In this document: positions 10,400-18,898 of the stretch, in pieces
How the letters are laid out: every line of letters begins with the position of its first letter
Position numbering within the stretch: the stretch's first letter is position 1
DNA from: Bradyrhizobium diazoefficiens
Lineage (GTDB): Bacteria; Pseudomonadota; Alphaproteobacteria; Rhizobiales; Xanthobacteraceae
DNA: 64,000 nucleotides
Reading direction: 5' to 3'
Assembly (NCBI RefSeq): GCF_016599855.1
Contig: NZ_CP067041.1
Span: 2,170,001 to 2,234,000 of the forward strand
Program-made: the position numbers and the translations under genes
Notes under the pieces: model-generated
The model's input: the letters and a program-made list of their open reading frames with translations, nothing else
Database searches by the model: none
Told to the model about the DNA's origin: nothing

Positions 10400-11881
10400 T
10401 TAGAGAAAATCGGCGCCGGCTTCGCTCGCGAAGCGGCCGGGATCGCCCTCCCAGACGATCCTTGCGTGCTCCAGCACATAGACGCGGTCGGCATGCGGCA
10501 GCGCGAAGGTGACGTTCTGCTCGCCGAGCAGCACGGTGATCGACGTGGTCTGCCGCAGCCTCGTTAGCGCCTTGGACAACAGCTCGAGGATGACGGGCGC
10601 AAGTCCCAGCGTCGGCTCGTCCAGGATCAGGATCTGCGGCTGCATCATCAGCGCCCGGCCGATCGCCAGCATCTGCTGCTCACCGCCGGAGAGCGTCTGC
10701 GCCATCTGGCCCTGACGCTCCTTCAGGATCGGGAACAGCTCGAACAGCCAGGCAAGCTGCGCGGCGCGCTTGTCGTTGTCGAGATGCTGGCCGCCCAGAT
10801 CGAGATTTTCCCGCACGCTCATCTCGCCGAACAGCTCGCGCGATTCGGGGCATTGCACGAGGCCGCTGCGGGCGATCTTGGCCGGGCTGATGCCGCGCAG
10901 CTTTTCGCCGCCGCGGATGATCTCGCCGCTATAGGGCAGGAAGCCGGAGATGGTGTTGAACAGCGTGGTCTTGCCGGCGCCGTTGAGGCCGACGATCGAA
11001 ACGAACTCGCCCTCATGGATATGGATCGAGACGTTCTCCAGGGCCTGCGCCTTGCCGTAATGGACGCTGACATTCTCGACCTGGAGCAGCGGCACCTTGT
11101 CCTTGAAACTGGTCTCGGGCCGCGCATGGGTCTCGATGGCGCCACCGAGATAGACCCGCCGCACGGTCTCGTTCTTCATGACGTCATCGGCCTTGCCGGT
11201 GACGATCTCCTCGCCGAGATACATCGCCAGCACGCGGTCGACCAGCGCGGCGACGCTCTTGACGTTGTGGTCGACCAGCATCACCGCGCGGCCCTCGTCG
11301 CGAAAGCTGCGGATCAGGTCGGAGAACATTTCGACCTCGGCGCGGGTCAGGCCGGCGAAAGGCTCGTCGACCAGCACCACCTTGGGATCGCGCGCGATGG
11401 CTTTTGCAAGCTCGAGCCGGCGGAGGTCGGCGAAGGGCAGCGTCGGCGGGCGGCGGTTCATCACGGAGCCAAGGCCAACGCGGTCGGCGATCCATTTGGC
11501 GCGCTCGACCAGCGCTTTGTCGGGAAACAGCATGAACAGGCTGTCCGGCAGCAGCGCGACCATGATGTTCTCCAGCACGGTCTGCCGGTTCAGCGGCCGC
11601 GAGTGCTGGAATACCATGCCGAAGCCTTTGCGCGCGATCTTGTGCGCGGGCAGACCGGCGACATTCTCGCCCTCGAAGATCACGTCGCCGGCGGTCGGGC
11701 GCTCGATGCCCATCACGCTCTTCATCGCGGTCGACTTGCCGGAGCCGTTCGGCCCGATCAGTCCAAAGATCTCGCCGCTATTGACCTCGAAGCCGAGGTT
11801 CTTCACCGCCGTCAATCCGCCGAAACGCTTGGTCAGGCCGCGGACTTCCAGCACGGGCCGGTTGGAAAGCCTCTGATCCAT
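10400..11881 (-). CDS. Fused LivG-LivF-type ABC transporter ATPase
   Basis: The 493-residue protein joins two NBDs that are normally separate subunits. NBD1 (about residues 10-250) has GPNGSGKST, VVLVDEPFAGL and the switch histidine in LVDHNVKS, but its signature is LPFADLRRLELAKAI instead of LSxGQ. NBD2 (about 265-490) has GLNGAGKTT, a good signature LSGGEQQMLAIGRAL, ILDEPTLGLAP, and GEQN where NBD1 has VDHN. One composite ATP site (Walker A of NBD1 with signature of NBD2) should therefore be canonical and the other degenerate. The start codon overlaps the LivM-like gene's stop codon by one base (TAATG). It energises the adjacent permeases. Confidence 0.92.
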   Translation of the reverse strand: MDQRLSNRPVLEVRGLTKRFGGLTAVKNLGFEVNSGEIFGLIGPNGSGKSTAMKSVMGIERPTAGDVIFEGENVAGLPAHKIARKGFGMVFQHSRPLNRQTVLENIMVALLPDSLFMLFPDKALVERAKWIADRVGLGSVMNRRPPTLPFADLRRLELAKAIARDPKVVLVDEPFAGLTRAEVEMFSDLIRSFRDEGRAVMLVDHNVKSVAALVDRVLAMYLGEEIVTGKADDVMKNETVRRVYLGGAIETHARPETSFKDKVPLLQVENVSVHYGKAQALENVSIHIHEGEFVSIVGLNGAGKTTLFNTISGFLPYSGEIIRGGEKLRGISPAKIARSGLVQCPESRELFGEMSVRENLDLGGQHLDNDKRAAQLAWLFELFPILKERQGQMAQTLSGGEQQMLAIGRALMMQPQILILDEPTLGLAPVILELLSKALTRLRQTTSITVLLGEQNVTFALPHADRVYVLEHARIVWEGDPGRFASEAGADFL

Positions 11882-12807
11882 TATGAGCGAGCCTCGCGCG
11901 AGAGGGCCGCTCCGAGGAAGCCGCCGGGGAAGAACAGGACGACGAGGAGCGCAATCGCCGAAACGATGAAGGTCGCGAGCTCGCCGGTCGGACGCAGGAA
12001 TTCGCCGGCCACGATCAGGAAGATCGCCCCGAGCGCCGCGCCCAGCACGGTGCGCCGGCCGCCGAGCACGGCCGAGACGATCACGTTGACGCCGACCGCG
12101 ACGTCGACGACGGTGCCGACTGAGGCGGTGCCGAAATAGAACACGAGAAGCGCGCCTGACAGCCCCGAGAAGAACGCGCTGACGATGAACGCGGCGAGCT
12201 TGTGCTTGACGATGTTGAAGCCGAGCGCGCCGGCCTGCACCGGATCCTGGCCGCTGGCTTGCAGCACCAGCCCGACCGGAGATTGCGACAGGCCGTAGAG
12301 GATCGCCGCCGAAATCGTCATGAAGCCGAGCGCGATCCAGTAATTGGCGCCGGCATTGATCGTGATGACGTCGGGGATGGTCAGCCCGATCTCGCCGCCG
12401 GTGAGGTCGGCGAACACGACCACGAAGTTCTGCAGCATCAGCACCGCCACCAGCGTGGTCAGGCCAAAATAGGGGCCGCGCACGCGCAGCGCCGGCAGCG
12501 CCAGCACGAGGCCGGCGATGACGGAGGCGAGCGCGCCGAGCACGATGCAGAGATAGACCGACCAGCCGAACTGGGCATTGAGAATGCCCGCAGTGTAGGC
12601 GCCGACACCTATCAGGAAGGTCGGGCCGAAATTGACCTCGCCTGCGAAGCCGAACAGCAGGTCCCAGGCCATCGCGAACACGCCGAAATAGAATGCGACG
12701 GTGAGGAGCCCGAGCACATAGCCGGAAACATAAAGCGGCAACGTTGCCGCGACGACGACGAGCGCGAGCGAGACGAAGAACAGGCGCGAGGTGAAAAAGC
12801 CGGCCAT
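11881..12807 (-). CDS. Branched-chain-type ABC transporter permease (LivM-like)
   Basis: This 308-residue multispanning membrane protein contains FGFAGEVNFGPTFLIGVGAY and, near the C-terminus, VLGGRRTVLGAALGAIFL, the conserved loops of LivM-type BPD_transp_2 permeases. It lies 1 bp after the LivH-like gene and overlaps the fused ATPase by one base, which shows tight translational coupling. It is expected to heterodimerise with the LivH-like subunit. Confidence 0.9.
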   Translation of the reverse strand: MAGFFTSRLFFVSLALVVVAATLPLYVSGYVLGLLTVAFYFGVFAMAWDLLFGFAGEVNFGPTFLIGVGAYTAGILNAQFGWSVYLCIVLGALASVIAGLVLALPALRVRGPYFGLTTLVAVLMLQNFVVVFADLTGGEIGLTIPDVITINAGANYWIALGFMTISAAILYGLSQSPVGLVLQASGQDPVQAGALGFNIVKHKLAAFIVSAFFSGLSGALLVFYFGTASVGTVVDVAVGVNVIVSAVLGGRRTVLGAALGAIFLIVAGEFLRPTGELATFIVSAIALLVVLFFPGGFLGAALSREARS

Positions 12808-12808
12808 C

Positions 12809-13684
12809 TCAGCGCCTCCCCAGAAGGCCCTGGGGCCGGATATACATCACGAACACGAGCAGCAGCAGGGCCGGGATGGTGCGGTAGGCCGGCGAGACCA
12901 GATAAGCCGTCAGCGTTTCGAGATAGCCGACCACGAAAGCCGCGATCAGCGAGCCGGAGACGCTGCCGAGCCCGCCGAGCACCACGATCGAGAATGCGCT
13001 CGCGGTGAGCGGTCCGACACTATAAGAGCTGACCCCTAAGAACATGCCGAGCAGCACGCCGGCGATGCCGGCCAAAATGCCGTAGATCGCCCAGACCACG
13101 ATGTAGATGTTGGTGAGCTCGAGCCCGAGCAGCGTTACGCCGCGCGGGTTCATCGAGGCTGCCAGCACCGCCTTGCCGGTGCGGGTGCGGTTCACCAGCA
13201 GCCACAGCAGCGCGATGACGAGGCAGCACACGATCGCCGTGAAAATTTCGTTTTTCGGCGTGCGGACGCCGAGAATGTCGACCACGCCCTCGACAATCGG
13301 CAGCACGGTCTTGGCGTTGTTGGTGAAGAAATAGGCGATCAGCTCCTGGATCATGATGCCCCAGAGCAGCGTGCCCGTGAGGACGAAGATCTCCTTCTCC
13401 TCGTTCGGGATGCGACGGGAGTCCTGGATCGGCTTTACCACCGCGAAGTAAGTGGCGAACGCGGTGAGGAGGGCGACGCCGACCCCGATCAGCGCGCCGG
13501 CATAGGTGCCGACATTGAGCAAGCTGGCGGCGGCCCAGGCCGCCACTGCTGCCGCCACCATGATCGCACCGTGGGAGAGGTTGAGCACGCCGGAGACGCC
13601 GAAGATCAGCGTGAAGCCGGTAGCACCGAGAGCGTAGAGAGCGCTGATGGCAAAGCCATCGATCAAAATCTGGAATGCTCGCAT
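12809..13684 (-). CDS. Branched-chain-type ABC transporter permease (LivH-like)
   Basis: The protein has 291 residues and about eight transmembrane spans. GATGFTLIFGVSGVLNLSHG and VVLGGLGSVSGSLIAAFVVG are LivH hallmarks. It is the second gene of the operon, 113 bp downstream of the first binding-protein gene, and a strong stem-loop lies in that gap. The middle region, around KTVLPIVEGVVDI, probably forms an external loop. Confidence 0.9.
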   Translation of the reverse strand: MRAFQILIDGFAISALYALGATGFTLIFGVSGVLNLSHGAIMVAAAVAAWAAASLLNVGTYAGALIGVGVALLTAFATYFAVVKPIQDSRRIPNEEKEIFVLTGTLLWGIMIQELIAYFFTNNAKTVLPIVEGVVDILGVRTPKNEIFTAIVCCLVIALLWLLVNRTRTGKAVLAASMNPRGVTLLGLELTNIYIVVWAIYGILAGIAGVLLGMFLGVSSYSVGPLTASAFSIVVLGGLGSVSGSLIAAFVVGYLETLTAYLVSPAYRTIPALLLLVFVMYIRPQGLLGRR

Positions 13685-13764
13685 CTATAATTGGCAATCC
13701 GGTCTAGGGCTGGCAGCCAAGCTGCCGCTTTGAGGAAAGGTGCTGCGGAGGGCCGCATGTGGAA

Positions 13765-13789
13765 GCTCCCGGGAGGTGGTCCCGGGAGC
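13765..13789 (-). promoter_or_regulatory. Intra-operon stem-loop between binding-protein and livH-like genes
   Basis: Perfect 10-bp arms (GCTCCCGGGA / TCCCGGGAGC) flank a five-base loop, starting 8 nt after the binding-protein stop codon. No U-tract follows in the minus-strand direction. The likely role is to stabilise the abundant binding-protein message relative to the permease and ATPase part of the transcript. Confidence 0.65.
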
Positions 13790-13797
13790 GTGTCCTG

Positions 13798-15042
13798 CTA
13801 GTTGCTGAGCTTGATGAAGCCCGGGAACTTGATGTCGGCCTTGGCGACATCCTTGGGCCAGACCGCAATCTGCTTGCCGTCCTGCCATTGCAGCATCAGC
13901 CCGGTGATCAGGCCCTTGCCGTATTTGATCGAATGGGTGAACGGATCGTCCTTGCCGTAGAACTGGACGCGGCCAATCGTGCCTTCCCAATCGGTCTTTT
14001 CCAGCGCATCGACCAGCTTGTCGGCACCCGTCGATCCGGCGCGCTTCACCGCATCGGCGATGTAGTAGACCTCGTCATAGGCGGTGTAGCCGGCATAGGA
14101 CGGATAGTTGCCGAACTTCTTCTTGAAGTTTTCCGCGAATGGCACCGATTTAGGCGTCACCGCGACGCCGGGACCGGAGACACCCTGGTAGAGCACGCCT
14201 TCGGCGGCCTGGTTGGTGTCCTTGGCGAAAGTCTCGTTGGTCGCCTGCGAGGAGATGCCGAACATCGGGATCGGCACCTGCTGGTTCTTCCACTGCACCG
14301 TCGGCTGCACGCCGACGTGGGAGATGCCGGTGATGATCACGTCGGGCTTCGAGCCTTCGATCTTGTTGAAGATCGGCGTGAAGTCGGTGGTGTCAGGCGA
14401 GAAGCGGATGTGGTCGAGCACCTTCAGCCCGATCTTGGGCAGGCATTCCTCGTAGCCGATATCGAGCGGCTTGGTCCATGCGGCGTCCTCGCTCATGATC
14501 ACCGCTGTCTTCATGTGCAGCTTGTCGACGAGCAGGTCCTTGGCGCCGTCGCAGACCGAGAGCGCCAATGCTGCCGAGGTCAGATAGCCGTGAAAGGTGT
14601 ACTTGTTCTTCTCGTAGTCGGCGTGGACGCTCTTGCTGATCTCGTTGGAGGCCGCACCGGGCGTCACGAACGGTGTCTTCAGCCGCGCGGCCCAGGGCTC
14701 CAGCGCCAGCACCACCTCGCTGATGTAGCTGGCGATGACCGCGTTGACCTTGTCCTCGTTCACCGCGCGCTGGAAGGCGCGCACCGAGTCGGCCGAGGAG
14801 GAGTGGTTGTCGTAAGAGATGATCTCGATCTTGCGGCCATCGACGCCGCCTTTGGCGTTGATCTCGTCGGCGGCAAGCTGTGCCGCCTGCGGGATCGAGG
14901 CGCCGGCAATCGCCTGCGCTTCCGCGATCACGCCGATCCTGATCGGATCGGCCGCAAAGGCCGCGCCTGACACTGCTAATAATGCGCCCGTCGCGGCCGC
15001 AGCAAACGCTCTTCGCAATGCAACAGAGAGTGCTTTATTCAT
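13798..15042 (-). CDS. Branched-chain-type ABC transporter substrate-binding protein, copy 1
   Basis: This 414-residue protein has a Sec signal peptide ending GAAFAADP (about residue 31), followed by IRIGVIAEAQAIAGASIPQA. It belongs to the Peripla_BP_6 family and is a paralogue of the product at 9121. It is the promoter-proximal gene of the six-gene minus-strand operon binding protein-livH-livM-livGF-binding protein-lactonase. A GGGAGAG ribosome site lies 5 nt before the ATG. The two binding proteins may broaden the substrate range of one membrane complex. Confidence 0.9.
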   Translation of the reverse strand: MNKALSVALRRAFAAAATGALLAVSGAAFAADPIRIGVIAEAQAIAGASIPQAAQLAADEINAKGGVDGRKIEIISYDNHSSSADSVRAFQRAVNEDKVNAVIASYISEVVLALEPWAARLKTPFVTPGAASNEISKSVHADYEKNKYTFHGYLTSAALALSVCDGAKDLLVDKLHMKTAVIMSEDAAWTKPLDIGYEECLPKIGLKVLDHIRFSPDTTDFTPIFNKIEGSKPDVIITGISHVGVQPTVQWKNQQVPIPMFGISSQATNETFAKDTNQAAEGVLYQGVSGPGVAVTPKSVPFAENFKKKFGNYPSYAGYTAYDEVYYIADAVKRAGSTGADKLVDALEKTDWEGTIGRVQFYGKDDPFTHSIKYGKGLITGLMLQWQDGKQIAVWPKDVAKADIKFPGFIKLSN

Positions 15043-15610
15043 GTTGTTCTCTCCCTTGAACCAAGCTTCTTTGAGCTATTGGGCGCGACTATAACGACGA
15101 GAGAAGCCTCGGCAAGTGGAACTGTATTCAGGATTGTACGATGGGGACTAAAGTCTAGCGCTTGCGTAAAATGGCCGGACCGGCGTGGACTCCGGCTTGT
15201 GAGCAGGCATGCAGATTTCGTCGGGGGGCATGCATTTGCATCGCGGACGCACGGCGATGCATTGATCGGCCTCGCGTGCTTGCAGCAGTGACGCATAGAG
15301 CGGCCGAGGCCCAACGCGAAGCTTGGCGCCATGCTCAAGCGCTACGTTCATCACAGCTGACGTGAACTTGCGTGGCCAGCGCGCGTGCTCTCTCCGCCTC
15401 GTTGATCACATAGCTCGTGGCGCTGCATCACACGCAACGTGTTTCAAAATGTTTTCACGCGGGCGTCACAACGCGCCGCTACGTTCACCACAGCAATTTG
15501 AAGCTTTGGGCGGGCTTTCTCTCATTTCGTAAACCAGGCTTGGCGCAGGACAACGCGACGTTGTTGCTGTGGTGAGCTGCCTTTTGTCTAGACCTGTTTG
15601 GGGAGCAATC
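15043..15610. other. Intergenic region without a supported gene
   Basis: These 568 bp separate the divergent liv-type operon and the gene at 15611. Short open frames exist on both strands, but none has a convincing ribosome site, composition or family match. The region must hold both promoters; I cannot place them confidently. Confidence 0.5.
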
Positions 15611-16777
15611 ATGACGAGACTCGGCGGATGGAATTCGGAAGGCGTCTACGGCAAGCTGCGCAGGATGAGCTTTCTCGTGCTGGCAGCCTGCCTTGCAGTT
15701 GGTCCGATCGTCGGCGCGCATGCTGACGATGACGACCGCGACAGAGGAGGCGAGAGCCGGGCTTACGCCATCGGGCTCTGGGGCGATCTGCCCTATTCCG
15801 ACCTCCAGGCGCAGGTCGGCGTGCCGAACCTGATCGCCGACATGAACGACCAGAAGCTTGCCTTCACGGTTCATGATGGCGACCTGAAAGCCGGCAACGG
15901 CACGCCGGGATCGGTGACCCCCACGACGTGCAGCGACGCTCTCTATCAACAGGGGCTCGGATATTTCAACGCGCTGAAATCGGCTGCGATGGTGACCCCC
16001 GGCGACAACGACTGGACCGATTGCGATCGGGCAGCGAACGGCTCGTACAGCTCGCGTGAGCGGCTCGACTACGAACGGAAGATCTTCTTCAGCACCGACT
16101 TCTCACTTGGCCAGCGGCCGATCAAGCAGCAGGTGCAGCACGACAAGCTCTGTCTTGACCATAACAACCAGTTGACCGGCTGCGTGGAAAATCGCCGCTG
16201 GATCATGAAAGGCGTCGTCTACGCCACGCTCAACATTCAGGGATCGTGCAACAATCGTTGCGATACGCTGCCCGACGACGCCGAATGGGCCGCGCGCAAC
16301 AACGCCGACATCCTCTGGATGCAGCAGACCTTCGAGATGGCGAGAACCTACCGCGCCTCGGCGATCATGTTCATCTCGCAGGCGGACCCGGGCTGGGACC
16401 AGTCGGATGCAACCCGCTCCCCGTTGCGGGATCCGAAGACGCTCAAGGAAACCGATGCCAATCCGGATGGTTTCCAGGCCTTCCTGCTGGCGCTGCGCGA
16501 TGAAGTGGTCGGCTTCGGCAGGCCCGTCGCCTACGTTCATGGCGACTCCCACTATTTCCGGATCGATCGGCCGTTCCTCGATGCCCAGGGCCGGCGGCTG
16601 GAAAACTTCGTTCGCGTCGAGACCTTTGGCGACAATCAGGCCAACGGCAACAACGACGTGCACTGGCTGAAGGTGTTGGTGGACGACCGCACCCGCGAGG
16701 TGTTCGCGTTCCAGCCGCAGATCGTGCCCGCCAACCGAACCGCCGTGCCGGCGCCCCCGAACCGCGCTGACAACTGA
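15611..16777 (+). CDS. Secreted metallophosphoesterase-like protein with variant motifs
   Basis: The ATG at 15611 follows GGGGAGC and gives 388 residues. A signal peptide spans about residues 1-38, ending IVGAHADD. The body resembles calcineurin-like phosphoesterases but with altered motifs: LWGDLPYSD, HDGDLKAGNG (the GD motif), TPGDNDW in place of GNHD/E, and YVHGDSHYFRID in place of GHxH. Several cysteines (C-DAL, DWTDC, DKLCLD, GC, SCNNRC) suggest disulfides in the periplasm. Its substrate is unknown and full metal coordination is uncertain. A strong terminator follows at 16826. Confidence 0.7.
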   Translation: MTRLGGWNSEGVYGKLRRMSFLVLAACLAVGPIVGAHADDDDRDRGGESRAYAIGLWGDLPYSDLQAQVGVPNLIADMNDQKLAFTVHDGDLKAGNGTPGSVTPTTCSDALYQQGLGYFNALKSAAMVTPGDNDWTDCDRAANGSYSSRERLDYERKIFFSTDFSLGQRPIKQQVQHDKLCLDHNNQLTGCVENRRWIMKGVVYATLNIQGSCNNRCDTLPDDAEWAARNNADILWMQQTFEMARTYRASAIMFISQADPGWDQSDATRSPLRDPKTLKETDANPDGFQAFLLALRDEVVGFGRPVAYVHGDSHYFRIDRPFLDAQGRRLENFVRVETFGDNQANGNNDVHWLKVLVDDRTREVFAFQPQIVPANRTAVPAPPNRADN

Positions 16778-16825
16778 CAAGCGATGCCAAGGCCGGTCTG
16801 AGATCGGCCCCATCTTCCGCAAAAT

Positions 16826-16860
16826 ATGGTGCCGGCGCCTTGCGCCGGCACCATTTTTTT
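16826..16860 (+). terminator. Rho-independent terminator
   Basis: A 13-bp perfect stem (ATGGTGCCGGCGC / GCGCCGGCACCAT) with a CTT loop is followed by seven T residues, 49 nt after the stop codon at 16777. It is a textbook intrinsic terminator for the plus-strand gene. The hairpin could also serve the convergent minus-strand gene ending at 16870. Confidence 0.9.
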
Positions 16861-16869
16861 GAAGCCGGC

Positions 16870-18093
16870 TCAGCCCGGCCCCGCGCCCTGCGTCGCCGTA
16901 TACAGCGCATAGAGCGACTGGCTCGCGGCCATGAACAGGCGGTTGCGCTTGGGCCCGCCGAAGCAGATGTTGCCGCAGACTTCCGGCAGGCGGATGCGGC
17001 CGAGCAGCTTGCCCTCCGGCGACCACACCGTCGCTCCGTTATAGCCGACCGCACGGCCGGCATTGCTGGAGGCCCAGACATTGCCGTTGACGTCGCAGCG
17101 CACGCCGTCGGGGCCGCACTTCACGCCGTCGATCATGAAGTCGCTGAACCGCTTCTGGTTCGACAGCTTGTTGTCGCTGCCGACGTCGAACACGAACACC
17201 TCGCCCTTGCCGCCCGCGCCCGTATCGCCCGGACCCTTGCCGGTCGAGACGACATAGAGCTTCTTGTAGTCGGGCGAGAAGCAGAGGCCGTTCGGATCCG
17301 GCACCTGATCCTCGGTAACGACGAGATCGACGCGGCCTGAAGGATCGATGCGATAGCAATTGGTCGGCAGCTCGCGCTTGCTCGGTGCGAAGCCGGCCGG
17401 CTGTCCGATCCGCGGATTGAGCTTGCCGGGCGCATTGCTTGGACCGCCCGCCGCATCGGGTTCGCCTTCATAGAGCTGGCCGCCATAGGGCGGATCGGTG
17501 AACCAGTAGCTGCCGTCGGGATGGGCGACCACGTCGTTCGGCGAGTTCAGCTTCTTGCCGTTGTAGTTGTCGCACAGCACCGTGGCGGTGCCGTCGTTCT
17601 CATAGCGCGTCACCCGCCGGGTCAGGTGCTCGCAGGAGAGCTGGCGGCCCTGGAAGTCGAACGAGTTGCCGTTGCTGTAGTTCGACGGCGTGCGGAATAC
17701 GCTGACATGACCATCGTCCTCGCTCCAGCGCATCTGTCGGTTGTTGGGGATGTCGCTCCAGAGCAGATAACGCCCCTGTGCGCTCCACGCCGGGCCTTCG
17801 GCCCACAACACACCGGTGTAGAGCCGCTTGATCGCGGTGTTGGGCTGCGCCAGATCGTTGAAGGAGGGATCGACCGCGATGACGTCGGGGTCCCAGAAAT
17901 AGGTGGTCGGCGCGCCGCGCGGGCCGAAGTCGCGCGGCGGGGTGGTGATCGTCGTCGGCGGAGCGGCGGGGCTGGTCTGGGCCAGCGCGGCACCTGTTCC
18001 GGCCATCGTGGCGGCGGCGCCGAGCGCAAGCCCCTGCACCAGCGTTCGTCGTGAAAGCGCAACATCCTGCTCACGCTGCTGTTGGCGTGTCAT
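16870..18093 (-). CDS. Tat-exported SMP-30/gluconolactonase family protein
   Basis: Starting at the ATG at 18093 (ribosome site GGGAGGA), the protein is 407 residues. LSRRTLVQGLALGAAATMAG at about residues 13-32 is a twin-arginine signal, followed by a Pro/Thr linker and the beta-propeller. Propeller motifs are WAEGPAWSAQGRYLLWSDIP, KKLNSPNDVVAHPDGSYWF, NGLCFSPDYKK and DGVRCDVNGNVWASS. It is paralogous to the cytoplasmic protein at 8119 but has an insertion after PPYGGQLYEGEPD. It probably hydrolyses a lactone in the periplasm. It stands alone on the minus strand. Confidence 0.9.
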   Translation of the reverse strand: MTRQQQREQDVALSRRTLVQGLALGAAATMAGTGAALAQTSPAAPPTTITTPPRDFGPRGAPTTYFWDPDVIAVDPSFNDLAQPNTAIKRLYTGVLWAEGPAWSAQGRYLLWSDIPNNRQMRWSEDDGHVSVFRTPSNYSNGNSFDFQGRQLSCEHLTRRVTRYENDGTATVLCDNYNGKKLNSPNDVVAHPDGSYWFTDPPYGGQLYEGEPDAAGGPSNAPGKLNPRIGQPAGFAPSKRELPTNCYRIDPSGRVDLVVTEDQVPDPNGLCFSPDYKKLYVVSTGKGPGDTGAGGKGEVFVFDVGSDNKLSNQKRFSDFMIDGVKCGPDGVRCDVNGNVWASSNAGRAVGYNGATVWSPEGKLLGRIRLPEVCGNICFGGPKRNRLFMAASQSLYALYTATQGAGPG

Positions 18094-18405
18094 TCGCGTC
18101 CTCCCAGTGTTCGGCTGGCCGGTTGATCCGGCCCGAGTGGAGGTTAGTCCGGTCCGCGCCCAGTTGCGAGCGCAACAGTTGCAGGCTTTACGCGCGATTT
18201 CCTTGATGTCGCCAAATTCGTCCTGTGCCAGCGGACTGTCGCGGCTGATGATGCCGAACCATGCGCGCATGGCTGCTCCGCTCTGCATTGAACGTCAATT
18301 CATCTACTCCGCGAGGTTAACCGCAACCGACTTCCAGGCCTGTCAAGTCTTGACCTCAAGCGCCATGCTGGCAGAACGTCCGCGGGGCAAACGCCGGAGT
18401 TCAAC
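18094..18405. other. Divergent intergenic region
   Basis: These 312 bp lie between the lactonase gene (minus) and the small membrane protein gene (plus). I see no convincing gene, repeat or recognisable operator; it presumably carries both promoters. Confidence 0.45.
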
Positions 18406-18678
18406 GTGGTTCAAGGTCTCGTCGTACTGGTCATATTGCTCGCGATCGCATTTGCGGCCGGCTATTTCACGCGCGACCACATCTCCCGAAAGAAGCGCAA
18501 CGAGGCCCGCCGTTGGCGTGACTATGCGGAACCCGACTGGCTCCAGACGCGCCCGCCCGCTAACACCAATGAGATGACGGCCACCAATCGGATGGCGCGA
18601 CCAGCACCGGCCACCGGCGAGCTCGGCCAGATGCTGGACCGCTGGGAGAACCGAGCCCGCGCCCGCCGGGCGGGGTAG
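18406..18678 (+). CDS. Small single-pass membrane protein, unknown function
   Basis: A GTG start gives 90 residues. Residues 1-20 form a transmembrane helix (VQGLVVLVILLAIAFAAGYF), followed by a basic stretch (RDHISRKKRNEARRWRDY) consistent with a cytoplasmic tail. The tail ends in a Pro/Thr-rich linker and a short amphipathic segment. An upstream GGAG motif supports the start. An overlapping minus-strand frame (18343-18723) is less convincing because it lacks any domain logic. Function unknown. Confidence 0.65.
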   Translation: MVQGLVVLVILLAIAFAAGYFTRDHISRKKRNEARRWRDYAEPDWLQTRPPANTNEMTATNRMARPAPATGELGQMLDRWENRARARRAG

Positions 18679-18740
18679 GCAATCAGACGACGGCTGCAAG
18701 CTGTTGTGGTCCTGATGGAGCAAGGTGCAACAACGGCATC

Positions 18741-18875
18741 CGTCATTCCGGGGCGCGCGTAGCGCGAGCTATGATGCGAAATTGCGCATCTGAGAATCCA
18801 TCATTGCGGTGTCAAATTTCGCTTCGTCATCGCACATTGCCTTCCCATGTCGTCCTGGCGAAAGGCCGGGACGAC
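18741..18875. repeat. Bradyrhizobium-type intergenic repeat with hairpins
   Basis: The block begins CATTCCGGGGCGCGCG, continues through GCGCGAGCTATGATGCG and contains two hairpins: GATGCG...CGCATC at 18773-18790, and GTCGTCCTGGC / GCCGGGACGAC at 18849-18875 with a GAAAG loop and one G:T pair. I recognise this type of sequence as widely dispersed between genes in this lineage, but copy number cannot be checked here. It follows the small gene at 18406 and precedes the convergent CoA-transferase gene. Confidence 0.55.
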
Positions 18876-18898
18876 AATTGAGTGCGTGGCTCCAGCCT

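Noticed and set aside
18343..18723. 126-codon minus-strand frame opposite the small membrane protein gene
   Set aside because: The plus-strand frame has a clear membrane helix and a coherent basic tail. The minus-strand frame has neither.
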